NCBI RefSeq assembly: GCF_964030935.1
Contig: NZ_OZ034990.1
Location: 1,366,001 to 1,430,000 of the forward strand
Source of the DNA: Rickettsiella endosymbiont of Aleochara curtula
GTDB taxonomy: Bacteria; Pseudomonadota; Gammaproteobacteria; Diplorickettsiales; Diplorickettsiaceae
Direction: 5' to 3'
Length of the DNA: 64,000 bases
Shown: positions 44,032 through 52,814 of the stretch, piece after piece
Numbering within the stretch: position 1 is the first letter of the stretch
How the letters are laid out: each line of letters starts with the position of its first letter
Position numbers and translations under genes: made by a program
The notes under the pieces: model-generated
What the model was told of the DNA's origin: nothing
Seen by the model: the letters and a program-made list of their open reading frames with translations, nothing else
The model's database searches: none

Positions 44032-44562
44032 GTGAAGAAAATCAATTTGTTACCATGGCGTGAACAGCAAAATAAATTGAAAATTAGACAATTTCTTACG
44101 GTGTGGTTTGGAGTTTCATGCTCATGTCTTATATTGTTATTTATCTCAAAACTTCTTATTCTTCAGCAGATAAAACACTACCAATTAGCCTATGATACTA
44201 TTTTATTGCAGATTAAAACACTATCACCTACTGTGCAGGAAGTAAAAAAATTACAATTCGCTGTAAAAGAACTGCAGAAAATTATAAAAACTGTTCAGGC
44301 CAATCATCAGCAAATTAAAAAAATCTTAGATTTTGTAAGGCACCTTAATTTTTTAATAACGCCAGATATCTTTGTACGCTTGATCGAATTTCATTCGCCA
44401 TATTTGCGTTTAATCCTGCACGCAAATTCAGAGATAGAATACTTAGCATTTATTAAATTTTTAAAATTAAAATATGACCAAAGATTGCAATGGTGGATTC
44501 TTAACAGATCCCGCGGTTTAGACTTAGATTTTATGCTGCAAATGATGCTGGATAAAAACTAA
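44032..44562 (+). CDS. pilN: Type IV pilus assembly protein PilN
   Basis: A 176-residue bitopic membrane protein that starts at GTG (44032) behind AAGGAAAA. The N-terminus KKINLLPWRE is the diagnostic PilN motif that inserts into PilM. One transmembrane helix (about 22-42) and a periplasmic coiled-coil and ferredoxin-like domain follow. It lies 9 bp after pilM. A second PilN-like start cannot be seen further inside. Confidence 0.9.
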   Translation: MKKINLLPWREQQNKLKIRQFLTVWFGVSCSCLILLFISKLLILQQIKHYQLAYDTILLQIKTLSPTVQEVKKLQFAVKELQKIIKTVQANHQQIKKILDFVRHLNFLITPDIFVRLIEFHSPYLRLILHANSEIEYLAFIKFLKLKYDQRLQWWILNRSRGLDLDFMLQMMLDKN

Positions 44563-44602
44563 TGTTGCCATTGATTGTTGGAGTTAAAAATATAAATAAA
44601 GA

Positions 44603-45487
44603 ATGGACAAACCTAATTTAACAAGAATTGATTTATGGTCAATACGCCTAAAATCTATGGTAATCGTATCAAGTATTTGTTTTATTTTTATATTAGGATT
44701 TTTCATTTGGTTAAGACCAAGTCTTGAAAAAAAGGAAAAAATCTATTTGAGTCTCCAATCTTTTGATAAAGAGCTAAATAATCAGTTAAAAATATCTACA
44801 AAATATTTATATTATATGGAAAAAATTAAAAATATAAGAAATAAGTTCGATATAAATTATAATGATTCTATCGATCAAGTTATTTTAAATATCCTGAGCG
44901 GACAATTTACTACACCAGGTTTTAAAATTAATAAAATAAATTTTTTATCCAATAAAAAACAATTCTTAAATTCATTGCAAATTGAAAGCGATTTCTTTAA
45001 CGCCAATAATATTAGTATTAGAGATTTTCTATATCAAATTAGCAGATTAAATAAATTGATAGTAATCAGTAAATTTAGATGGAAATTATTAAATGTTTTA
45101 TCAAAAAATCAAAAGTATAATATTGTTTTTTTGTTCAAAGTCTATATCCAAAATTTTAATAGCAAAAAATTAATTTCAGCTTTATCAGAAATAAATAAAA
45201 CAGGCGCAAAATCTATATGTAAATTTAATAATCTAACTAAATATCCTTTAAATAAATTAAAAATGTTGGGTTTTTTATCATCAGGTAACGATCAGAATTG
45301 GGGTATCGTTGGGTTGCCAAACCAACAAACTTGCAAACTTAAGCTAGGTGATTATATAGGTTTGGAACGAGCGTTAGTTATAGGCGCTTACAGTCATGAA
45401 ATTCTTATACAAGATAATAATCAAAATAAAATATTTAAGCTGACAATGGACGATGAGAAGTTTTCCGATGTTAAAAATTCCGCGTAA
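44603..45487 (+). CDS. PilO-PilP fusion protein of the type IV pilus alignment complex
   Basis: A 294-residue protein. The N-terminal part resembles PilO: a short cytoplasmic start, one transmembrane helix (about 18-38), a coiled coil (39-80) and a ferredoxin-like domain to about 195. The C-terminal part (about 205-290) resembles the PilP beta-domain, with the NLTKYPLNKLKMLGFL opening that is typical of PilP, followed by WGIVGLP and KLKLGDYIGLERALVIGAYSHEI. In most species these are two proteins, PilP being a lipoprotein. Here PilP is attached to PilO and has no lipobox. The pilQ start lies inside the end of this gene. Confidence 0.75.
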   Translation: MDKPNLTRIDLWSIRLKSMVIVSSICFIFILGFFIWLRPSLEKKEKIYLSLQSFDKELNNQLKISTKYLYYMEKIKNIRNKFDINYNDSIDQVILNILSGQFTTPGFKINKINFLSNKKQFLNSLQIESDFFNANNISIRDFLYQISRLNKLIVISKFRWKLLNVLSKNQKYNIVFLFKVYIQNFNSKKLISALSEINKTGAKSICKFNNLTKYPLNKLKMLGFLSSGNDQNWGIVGLPNQQTCKLKLGDYIGLERALVIGAYSHEILIQDNNQNKIFKLTMDDEKFSDVKNSA

Positions 45488-46805
45488 TCAGATCTTATTA
45501 ATCTTTTTTTTAATATTAGTTTTTAACAATAAGATATTTGCCTATGAAAATTTATCACATGGGCAAATAGATGAAACTATTTCTTTAAACTTTCGTAATA
45601 TACAGGTTCGTTCTGCTTTACAGTATTTGTCTGAATTACATGGAAATAATTTAATTATTGATGATAAAATTCAGGGTAAATTTAGTATTTATTTACAAGA
45701 TATCAATTGGGAACAAGCCTTAGATAACATTTTACAAACTCAAGGACTTGCTAAACGTTCTATAACTAATGGTTGGTTTATTACTACCCCTGAACAATTG
45801 TTAAAACAAGACCGGATGAACTCAGACATCCAACAGAAAAAAAAGGATTTATCGCCGTTAATTTTTAAGCTTATCCAGATTCGTTATCGAAAAGCATCAG
45901 ATATCAGTAAATTATTGAAAGATAAAACCAATTCGCCTTTATCGGCACAGGGTAGCGTAAGCGTAGATAATCCGACTAATAGCTTGTGGATTAGAGACAC
46001 TATTGAGCAACTGAATAAAATTGCAGTGTCGATTAAAGCATTAGATAAACCTATCGGTCAAATTCTGATAGAGGCACGCATTGTAAGTATTGACCAAAAT
46101 AGAGAGAAAGAATTAGGAGCACAATTTGGCTCTACTCAAACACACTCGGCTAATAAGCTTTTAAAATCTCATCTTAAAAATAAAAAGAATAATTCCAATA
46201 CTGATTTATTACAACATTTAACCATGGATTTACCTATTACTGGCGTAAATTCTATTAGTGGCGCAGCCTCATTGGGCTTGCGTTTGATGCGTTTAGGTCA
46301 AAATTCCTTCCTAGATCTAGAGTTATCTGCATTAGAAAATGAGGGGGCTGCCCAAGTTATTTCTACACCGCATTTAATTACCGCTGATCAACAAACTGCA
46401 TTCATAGAAGCAGGCGCTGAAATACCTTATCAAGAAAAGGCATCGAGTGGTGGGACCAACGTTATATTCAAAAAAGCAGTGCTATCATTGAAGGTAACAC
46501 CTAGAATTATGCCCGATGAGCGTATGATATTAGACTTAAAGGTCAACCAAGACCAGCCTAGTACCTTTATGGCAGTTGATGCTCCAACAATTAAAGCGCG
46601 CGGAATTAAAACACAAGTTATCGTCAAAAATGGTGAAACGGTTGTATTAGGTGGAATCTATGAGTATTCTCAGAGTAAAATAGAACAACGGGTCCCTTTT
46701 TTAGGTACTTTACCTCTCATAGGCCGATTATTTCGCTTAACCAGGTCGAATAGCCGGCGTAGCGAGCTTTGGATATTTTTAACACCGACTATCTTAAAAG
46801 ACTAA
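45468..46805 (+). CDS. pilQ: Type IV pilus secretin PilQ (short, HofQ-like)
   Basis: An outer-membrane secretin. The frame opens at ATG 45453, but Met6 (45468) gives a cleaner signal peptide (MLKIPRNQILLIFFLILVFNNKIFA); the product is then 445 residues. An STN/secretin N0 domain (SLNFRNIQVRSALQYLSELHG) is followed by one N1 domain (IRYRKASDISKLLKD) and the secretin pore (AQVISTPHLITADQQTAFIEAG, VPFLGTLPLIGRLF). The amino-terminal AMIN domains of long PilQ are missing, as in HofQ and competence secretins. With dprA in the window this suggests DNA uptake as one function. Confidence 0.9.
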   Translation: MLKIPRNQILLIFFLILVFNNKIFAYENLSHGQIDETISLNFRNIQVRSALQYLSELHGNNLIIDDKIQGKFSIYLQDINWEQALDNILQTQGLAKRSITNGWFITTPEQLLKQDRMNSDIQQKKKDLSPLIFKLIQIRYRKASDISKLLKDKTNSPLSAQGSVSVDNPTNSLWIRDTIEQLNKIAVSIKALDKPIGQILIEARIVSIDQNREKELGAQFGSTQTHSANKLLKSHLKNKKNNSNTDLLQHLTMDLPITGVNSISGAASLGLRLMRLGQNSFLDLELSALENEGAAQVISTPHLITADQQTAFIEAGAEIPYQEKASSGGTNVIFKKAVLSLKVTPRIMPDERMILDLKVNQDQPSTFMAVDAPTIKARGIKTQVIVKNGETVVLGGIYEYSQSKIEQRVPFLGTLPLIGRLFRLTRSNSRRSELWIFLTPTILKD

Positions 46806-46863
46806 GTTGTATAGAGTTACTTACCAGTTTTTTTTAATATACTCACCGTATTAACGAGCTAAT

Positions 46864-47943
46864 ATGCAATTTCCCAAATGGCGACTTCAGCTCCGACGAT
46901 TAGACAGTGACCGACTTGTGCATAGTTTAAAAACTGCTATCGCACTATTATTCGGCTTGTTGATTTCTTACCTATTTAAGTTACCACTTCAAGGAAGATG
47001 GGTTGTTATCACTATTTTAGTGGTGATGTGCGCTCAATCTCGCGTTGGTGCGATTTTACAAAAATCTTACATGCGTTTTTTAGGCACAGTAATAGGGGCT
47101 AGTGTTGCAAGCTTAACATTATGGCTGATTTATCCAAATGTTGCTTTTACTATCTTGATACTATGTCTAGCCACAGCAGTTTTTAGTTATATTGCCGATA
47201 GTCCCAGCACTTGGAGTGAAGCAGGCCCTTTAGGGGCAGTGACATTAATCATTATCGTTATTTCACCTAACCCAAATTTTTACACAGTGATGAGCCGTTT
47301 TTTAGAGATTAATTTAGGTATTATTATTGCATTACTCGTATCACGTTTTATTTGGCCTTTGCATTCACGCACGCAATTACGTTATATATTAATGGATACC
47401 TTACAGCATCTTAAAGATCTTACCCAAAAATTAGAAGAGTTTACACTTGCTAACGATGATAATAATGAGAAATCACAGGACTTTTTTGAAAATAAAATAT
47501 TGAATAATATAGGAATTCAAAAAAAATTATTTAAAGAAGTTATGAGCGAGTCGTTTGGCCGATCTAATCTGAATGCAACCTTTAAAAATATTCTAGAGGC
47601 TGAAAGAGAAATTTTACGTTGTATTACTTTAATGAGAAATGCTTTAATGAATTTTTCAGATCAAAATATTTTGATCTTTAACCAATATGCCGACATACAA
47701 AAAATTTATCAAATAACCCAGGATTTATTTCAAAGAGGTATTAATAGTCTTAAAAATAACGATGAGGAAGGAGAGATTCAACGTTTAGAAAATTTTTCGG
47801 ATTGGAAAAAAGAATTAAAACTTCAGCTTAAATATTTAGAAATAAACCAATCTGATCAATTTGCCATTGATTTATTTATTTTTAGTGCTGATCGTTTATT
47901 AGTTCAATTGCATACACTTGTTCTTTTAATAAAGAAAGTCTAA
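46864..47943 (+). CDS. FUSC-family inner membrane protein (aromatic acid exporter-like)
   Basis: A 359-residue protein. The first ~165 residues hold about six hydrophobic helices of the FUSC/ArAE type ([51 protein letters not shown]), with the conserved R-x-x-GT loop. A mainly helical cytoplasmic domain follows (170-355). Related proteins (YccS, AaeB) are larger and export aromatic acids or polyamines; the substrate here is unknown. The gene lies 58 bp after pilQ and 4 bp before hemE on the same strand. Confidence 0.8.
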   Translation: MQFPKWRLQLRRLDSDRLVHSLKTAIALLFGLLISYLFKLPLQGRWVVITILVVMCAQSRVGAILQKSYMRFLGTVIGASVASLTLWLIYPNVAFTILILCLATAVFSYIADSPSTWSEAGPLGAVTLIIIVISPNPNFYTVMSRFLEINLGIIIALLVSRFIWPLHSRTQLRYILMDTLQHLKDLTQKLEEFTLANDDNNEKSQDFFENKILNNIGIQKKLFKEVMSESFGRSNLNATFKNILEAEREILRCITLMRNALMNFSDQNILIFNQYADIQKIYQITQDLFQRGINSLKNNDEEGEIQRLENFSDWKKELKLQLKYLEINQSDQFAIDLFIFSADRLLVQLHTLVLLIKKV

Positions 47944-47947
47944 AAAA

Positions 47948-48994
47948 ATGACATATTCACAACATTGCTTAATCCGTGCTCTTTTTCAGCTACCTGTTGA
48001 GCGTACACCTGTTTGGATGATGCGGCAGGCAGGCCGTTATTTACCTGAGTATCGCGCTACTCGTAGCAAGGCAGGTAATTTTTTAACTTTATGTAAAACC
48101 CCTGAACTTGCCTGTGAAGTAACGTTACAACCGTTACAACGTTTTGATTTAGATGGCGCCATTATTTTTTCAGATATCTTGACCATTCCGGATGCCATGG
48201 GTTTAGGTCTCTATTTTGTCGAAGGTGAAGGCCCCAAGTTCCATAAAACTGTAAAAACCTTAAGAGATATTAAGGCTTTAGCTATCCCTGATCCGAATAC
48301 CGATTTAAGTTATGTAATGTCTGCTATTTCACTTACGCGTAGTGAATTAAAAGATAAAGTCCCGTTGATTGGATTTGCTGGGAGTCCTTGGACACTTGCT
48401 TGTTATATGCTGGAAGGCGGATCTAGTAAAGAATTTAGACAAATCAAAGCACTGTTATATCAGGAACCGAAGGCATTACATCATTTGTTAAATACCTTAA
48501 CCAAAACAACTATTTTGTACTTGAATGCACAAATTGCCGCTGGTGCACAAGTCATTATGATTTTTGATACCTGGGGTGGATTATTAACTACAGCAGCCTA
48601 TCAAGAATTTTCCTTAGATTATATGACAGAAATTGTGTCTAATTTGAATAGGCAAAGTGTGCCTATCATTTTATTTACCAAAGGTGGAAATTTGTGGCTG
48701 GAAAAAATAGCTTTATCCGGTTGCGACGCCATAGGTTTGGATTGGACTATTGATATAGGCTCAGCACGGCAGCGACTTAACAGCAAAGTCGCTTTACAAG
48801 GGAATATGGATCCAGCAGCTTTGTTTGCCAACCCCGAAAATATCCGCAATGAAGTGATGAACATACTCCAATCTTATGGCTCTGGATCCGGTCATGTCTT
48901 TAATTTAGGACATGGTATTTCTCAATATACTTCCCCAGAAAATGTAAAAATATTTATAGATGCTATACACGAATTAAGCCCAGCTTTTCATTAG
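47948..48994 (+). CDS. hemE: Uroporphyrinogen decarboxylase HemE
   Basis: A 348-residue cytosolic enzyme converting uroporphyrinogen III to coproporphyrinogen III in heme synthesis. The active-site loop [16 protein letters not shown] is complete and the [14 protein letters not shown] and [16 protein letters not shown] motifs are present. The final codon TAG (48992-48994) is also the first three bases of a diverged 144-bp repeat element, so the stop appears to have been supplied by the insertion. Little of the protein, if anything, is missing. Confidence 0.95.
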   Translation: MTYSQHCLIRALFQLPVERTPVWMMRQAGRYLPEYRATRSKAGNFLTLCKTPELACEVTLQPLQRFDLDGAIIFSDILTIPDAMGLGLYFVEGEGPKFHKTVKTLRDIKALAIPDPNTDLSYVMSAISLTRSELKDKVPLIGFAGSPWTLACYMLEGGSSKEFRQIKALLYQEPKALHHLLNTLTKTTILYLNAQIAAGAQVIMIFDTWGGLLTTAAYQEFSLDYMTEIVSNLNRQSVPIILFTKGGNLWLEKIALSGCDAIGLDWTIDIGSARQRLNSKVALQGNMDPAALFANPENIRNEVMNILQSYGSGSGHVFNLGHGISQYTSPENVKIFIDAIHELSPAFH

Positions 48995-49134
48995 ATTTTC
49001 TCCAAATCTGCTTCATAGACTTGATTTCGTTGTTAAACAATAGTCTGCGATCCCCATTTATCTTAGTAAACTCTAATCCTCGCAAATTGTTTGCCTCGAA
49101 TTCAAGCTCAAAACTGGGTTTAAAAGGAGATCTA
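48992..49134 (-). repeat. 144-bp-family element, diverged full-length copy 3
   Basis: Read on the minus strand it runs from TAGATCTCCTTTTAAACCCA through GAGCTTGAATTCGAGGC, a central GAG-TTTAC-TAAG-ATAAA-TGGG hairpin, GTTTAACAACGAAATCAAG, and ends GGAGAAAATCTA. This aligns along its whole 143 bp with the copies at 7821 and 33746. Its outer end coincides with the hemE stop codon. Confidence 0.72.
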
Positions 49135-49143
49135 ATGAAAAAT

Positions 49144-49365
49144 TTAATTTATTTTTTTACCAGGCACTACCGACTGAAATGGACTTGTATCGCTATGCTT
49201 AAAACCATTGTTTGGCTTTTTATTAAAAACTGTAGCCACATAAGCTAACTTATCAAATTCGCTAAGTTTGGGTAAATATTTTGGCGAGGGCTGCTGATAA
49301 TATGAGCAGGATTTTTTATGTCGTTGAAAGTCTTGTGCAGATATGTCTTGGAAATTTTTTTTCAT
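49144..49365 (-). CDS. Possible small hypothetical protein
   Basis: A 73-codon frame on the minus strand with a polar, Lys/Ser/Pro/Gln-rich product (MKKNFQDISAQDFQRHKKSC...). The composition is not that of random AT-rich sequence, and it has no overlap with a better frame. However, there is no Shine-Dalgarno sequence before the ATG, and nothing in it is recognisable. It may be a small real gene or chance. Confidence 0.3.
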   Translation of the reverse strand: MKKNFQDISAQDFQRHKKSCSYYQQPSPKYLPKLSEFDKLAYVATVFNKKPNNGFKHSDTSPFQSVVPGKKIN

Positions 49366-49736
49366 ATTTATTTTTATTATTTATATTAAAGACGAAAGCA
49401 TTAAAAGACTAGTATCATAATTGATTACTAGGCAATTTTTATTCGAGATAATAAACTGAATTTTTTAATTTGTAAAAATATAAAATATAAATATGATTTA
49501 AAGGTGATAATTTTATATTATATAAGAAAGTTTAGTAATTGATCTAAAAATTAGATTAATATAAGATTATCTGTAGGAATATCTACGACAAGGAGGAGAT
49601 TCTATCTATAAAAAAATTTAAAACTTTTATTTTTTATAAGCATTAATATGTATATAAAAAATTTCAGGCAATGGAATATTTAGCTATTTTTAAGTTTTAG
49701 CAAATATATAAAACTATCCTAATTATCGAGGTTATT
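49366..49736. other. AT-rich non-coding stretch with an orphan Shine-Dalgarno sequence
   Basis: This 371-bp region has no coding frame of note. It contains AAGGAGGAG at 49590-49598, a near-perfect match to the anti-Shine-Dalgarno sequence, but no ATG, GTG or TTG follows at a usable distance. A promoter for the downstream membrane protein is presumably here; I could not pick it out from the uniformly AT-rich sequence. Confidence 0.4.
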
Positions 49737-50414
49737 ATGCCAGTATTATATGAAGATTTGTGTGAGTCAAACCAAAATTTTTTGCGAGAGGAGGGATTAG
49801 TCGATAACGGTGAAAATATTGTAGGCTTAGAAAGACGAGCTCCGGAGGCGCAAAGACGAATTATTAATCAACTTATAGAAAGTGAAAAATTAAATGAAAA
49901 AGTAACCGGAGAAAATTATATAAAGGAGAAATATAAAGGAAAACATATTATATTACTTTTGGTCTTAGCTTTGGCGCTATTAGGTGTTGGGTTTACTTTG
50001 GCGCCACTTTTAATTGTATCTACGATAACTATACCTATTCTTCCAGTTCTGCTATTTGGTATTGCAATCGTAGCAATCACTAAGTTTTTTTTAAATATAA
50101 AAAATAATCGCCTTGAGACCAAGCTAAAAGATGCTGCTAATATCTTGAATAAATTAAAAGAGTACAAAACGATTGAAACTATCGATGAGGAAGTGATAAG
50201 AACTTTTAATCATAAAATGCACGAAATAAAAAACTTAACAGAGCAGGTAGTTGAAGAAATTAGCGCACTAGAAAAAAACACTAGCCACAATTTTTCTCAG
50301 CTTCTGAATCGAGCAGGTTTGTTTACAGCAACTCCTATTCCTATCTCGCCTGCAGATCCAGCTAATGAATTTCATAACCAAGAAGCTAGGTCACCCACTC
50401 CAACGCATAATTAA
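49737..50414 (+). CDS. Hypothetical protein with a hydrophobic hairpin and coiled coil
   Basis: A 225-residue protein of unknown function. A charged N-terminal region (1-70) is followed by two closely spaced hydrophobic helices (about 72-91 and 96-117) separated by a short turn, then a basic patch (KFFLNIKNNR), a Glu/Lys-rich coiled-coil region (125-185) and a Pro/Ser-rich polar tail (195-225). There is no signal peptide. A paired-helix hydrophobic hairpin with cytosolic helical flanks is seen in host-membrane-inserted effectors of intracellular bacteria, so a secreted role is possible but unproved. It stands alone behind an AT-rich leader. Confidence 0.65.
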   Translation: MPVLYEDLCESNQNFLREEGLVDNGENIVGLERRAPEAQRRIINQLIESEKLNEKVTGENYIKEKYKGKHIILLLVLALALLGVGFTLAPLLIVSTITIPILPVLLFGIAIVAITKFFLNIKNNRLETKLKDAANILNKLKEYKTIETIDEEVIRTFNHKMHEIKNLTEQVVEEISALEKNTSHNFSQLLNRAGLFTATPIPISPADPANEFHNQEARSPTPTHN

Positions 50415-50450
50415 AAAAAAAGACCATTTTTGTAAATACAGAGATGGTCT
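50411..50450 (-). terminator. Rho-independent terminator downstream of nhaA
   Basis: On the minus strand AGACCAT (50450-50444) and ATGGTCT (50427-50421) form a 7-bp stem with a 16-base loop, followed by a run of T. It lies 35 bp beyond the nhaA stop and overlaps the end of the convergent hypothetical gene. Confidence 0.8.
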
Positions 50451-50484
50451 TATGATCGAGATGTTTAAGTTTTAAAGGAGTTGC

Positions 50485-51651
50485 TTACACGACAAGAGTT
50501 TTTTTTCGAAGTAAAGATAAAATACTATAACCTGCAATACCCGATAAAATCGAGCCAGTGAAAACACCTAAACGAATTAAAGAGCTTAATTCATTCTCTC
50601 CGAAAGCTAGGCCAGCAATAAATAAACTCATCGTAAAACCTATTCCACAAATCAGAGCAGTTCCATAAATATGCCACCAGTTCACCTGATAAGGTAATTT
50701 TGCCAGCTTAGTTTTTACTGCCAGCCAACTTGCTCCGAAGATTCCTAATTGTTTACCAAAGAATAATCCGACAATGATTCCCAAAGGTAGCGGGTGTAGA
50801 AAAGTTGCTAAATTTATATTAGAAAATGACAGGCCGGCGTTAGCAAAAGCAAAAAGCGGCAAAATTCCATAGGCAATCCACGGATGTAATTGATGTATTA
50901 AGTGATGTAACAAAGAATTAAAATTTTTATTGCTACTGCTTAATGGGATAGTGAGTCCAAACAATACCCCTGCGATAGTTGCATGAATACCTGAGTCGAG
51001 TATTAATATCCATAAAGCTATACCTAACAGGCAATACGGAAGAAACCGTTGAACCTTATAATAATTTAATAAAATTAATCCTAGGAAAGTCAGAAGTGCT
51101 AAAAATAAATACAGCCAGCCTATTTGTTGAGTATAAAAAACAGCAATAACAATAATTGCTCCAAGATCATCAATGATGGAGAGCGCCATTAAGAATATTT
51201 TTAATGCAACGGGAATATGTTTCCCTAGTAGAGATAGCACACCTAAAGAAAAGGCAATATCCGTCGCCATAGGGATAGCCCAGCCAGATACGAGTTGCGG
51301 ATATCCATGGTTAATGAGTAAATAAAATAAAGCGGGTACTATCATCCCTCCTATTGCGGCTATGGTGGGTAACAAGGCTTTAGTTAGGGTGTTAAGTTCG
51401 CCCTGAACTAATTCTCGTTTAATTTCTAGACTGACTAAAAAAAAGAAAATAGTCATCAGTCCGTCATTAATTAAATGTAAAAAAGAAAAATGGATGTTGG
51501 GCCCTATGCTTATAGTGAAATTTATGCATGCTTGATAATAATTTTTCCAAGCAGAGTTAGCGAGAATTAAAGCTAATAACGTGGCAATGCCTAATGAAAT
51601 ACCACCAGAAGCTTCTAGCTGAATAAATTTATGTAGAAACTTGATCCGCAT
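50485..51651 (-). CDS. nhaA: Na+/H+ antiporter NhaA
   Basis: A 388-residue inner-membrane antiporter with about 12 helices. The ion-binding pair is in ALSIIDDLGAI (the two aspartates equivalent to D163/D164), and the N-terminal FLVSLEIKRELVQGEL and AIPMATDIAFSLG motifs are conserved. It exports sodium in exchange for protons and helps with pH and salt homeostasis. Its start codon directly follows the dnaQ stop, so the two are co-transcribed, an unusual pairing. It ends in a strong terminator. Confidence 0.95.
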   Translation of the reverse strand: MRIKFLHKFIQLEASGGISLGIATLLALILANSAWKNYYQACINFTISIGPNIHFSFLHLINDGLMTIFFFLVSLEIKRELVQGELNTLTKALLPTIAAIGGMIVPALFYLLINHGYPQLVSGWAIPMATDIAFSLGVLSLLGKHIPVALKIFLMALSIIDDLGAIIVIAVFYTQQIGWLYLFLALLTFLGLILLNYYKVQRFLPYCLLGIALWILILDSGIHATIAGVLFGLTIPLSSSNKNFNSLLHHLIHQLHPWIAYGILPLFAFANAGLSFSNINLATFLHPLPLGIIVGLFFGKQLGIFGASWLAVKTKLAKLPYQVNWWHIYGTALICGIGFTMSLFIAGLAFGENELSSLIRLGVFTGSILSGIAGYSILSLLRKKTLVV

Positions 51652-52365
51652 TTAATGAGTTCCCTTAGTTTTTATTCGCCATTTACACTGGCCGGACAGT
51701 TTATGAATACGAGTTAAACGACTCTCATGAGCAATTAATTCCTCGCTAGTAGCATAAATAACCGGTAATACTATCTCTCCAGTTGTTTTTTTATGCTGGA
51801 TAGTTTGGGTGGTTAGTGAACTTTTTTCTTCGGTAAATAAATGAGTTTGACCCCCTGTCATAGCGAGGTAAACTCGTGCTAATAATTCAGCATCCAATAA
51901 AGCACCATGTTTATCGCGCTTTGAATTATCAATAGCATAGCGTTTGCAAAGCGCATCTAAGCTATTTCGTTGTCCTGGGTGCATTTGACGTGCTAAGGTA
52001 AGCGTATCTAAAACTTGGCAATAACCCGTAATTTTTTTATACTTTTTTTTAGTTAATTTAAACTCATTATCTAAAAAACCTAGATCAAAGGGAGCGTTAT
52101 GGATAATGAGTTGTGAGCCGTGAATAAACTCTAATAATTCATCTGCAATATTTTTAAACAGTGGTTTATCCATAAGGAATTCAGTGCTCAAGCCGTGAAC
52201 GGCAAACGCACCGGCTTCACTATCTCGGCCTGGATTAAGGAAACAATGAAAATGTCGTTTAGTGAGACGGCGATCAATCAGTTCTAAGCAGCCTATTTCG
52301 ATGATACGATGACCGCCATTAACGTCTCTGCCAGTGGTTTCAGTATCTAATATGATTTGGCGCAT
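51652..52365 (-). CDS. dnaQ: DNA polymerase III epsilon subunit (proofreading exonuclease)
   Basis: A 237-residue 3'-5' exonuclease of the DEDDh type. ExoI is LDTETTG, ExoII is IIHNAPFDLGFLDNEF and ExoIII is KHGALLDAELLARVY, with all metal-binding acids and the catalytic histidine in place. A basic C-terminal tail (from about 185) would bind the alpha subunit. In many gammaproteobacteria dnaQ is beside rnhA; here rnhA is absent and nhaA follows at once. Confidence 0.94.
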   Translation of the reverse strand: MRQIILDTETTGRDVNGGHRIIEIGCLELIDRRLTKRHFHCFLNPGRDSEAGAFAVHGLSTEFLMDKPLFKNIADELLEFIHGSQLIIHNAPFDLGFLDNEFKLTKKKYKKITGYCQVLDTLTLARQMHPGQRNSLDALCKRYAIDNSKRDKHGALLDAELLARVYLAMTGGQTHLFTEEKSSLTTQTIQHKKTTGEIVLPVIYATSEELIAHESRLTRIHKLSGQCKWRIKTKGTH

Positions 52366-52509
52366 AATTATAGAATTAAATTGAAATTATGTTAATGTTA
52401 CGTGTTGTTGGAGAAAATGGCCAGTTTAAGTAAAATTTTAATTTTGCTTAATATTTATTCCTAATTAAAGAAAATTCTGAATTTAAAAATTTATATAATA
52501 TGAGTTGGT

Positions 52510-52791
52510 ATGCCAAAAATAGATTTCGTCTTTGCTTCTTTGCTTGAAGATAGCGATTCCCAAAGTAGTTTAATTCCTCAAACGGATGATTCCTCGAGTA
52601 AAGTTGAATTTAAGGAAAAATGTTTAATTTCAACAGAATTAATCGGAGTATTTGAGGAAGAGCTTAGAGCTAATCTCCAGACCGTTTTGGGAAAGACCTT
52701 GGATAGTTTTGATTTTTTTAAAGAAGAAAATAACAAAGAAGAAAATAGAGATTCAATTTTTGCAGAACACTCTTATAGTAAAATGCCCTAG
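52510..52791 (+). CDS. Small acidic hypothetical protein
   Basis: A 93-residue protein with many Asp, Glu and Ser residues (MPKIDFVFASLLEDSDSQSS, FFKEENNKEENRD) and no signal peptide or membrane segment. A single predicted helix (about 42-60) includes LIGVFEEELRANLQTVLG. It has a weak GAGTTGG ribosome-binding site and stands alone between dnaQ and valS. Nothing is recognisable. Small acidic proteins with a Glu-rich C-terminus occur among Dot/Icm-type effectors, but that is only a possibility. Confidence 0.5.
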   Translation: MPKIDFVFASLLEDSDSQSSLIPQTDDSSSKVEFKEKCLISTELIGVFEEELRANLQTVLGKTLDSFDFFKEENNKEENRDSIFAEHSYSKMP

Positions 52792-52814
52792 TGTATATTC
52801 AGTTAAAGATAAAT

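Noticed and set aside
49021-49248. A plus-strand 75-codon frame after hemE
   Set aside because: Its first half is the diverged 144-bp repeat element and its second half is antisense to another weak frame; no ribosome-binding site.
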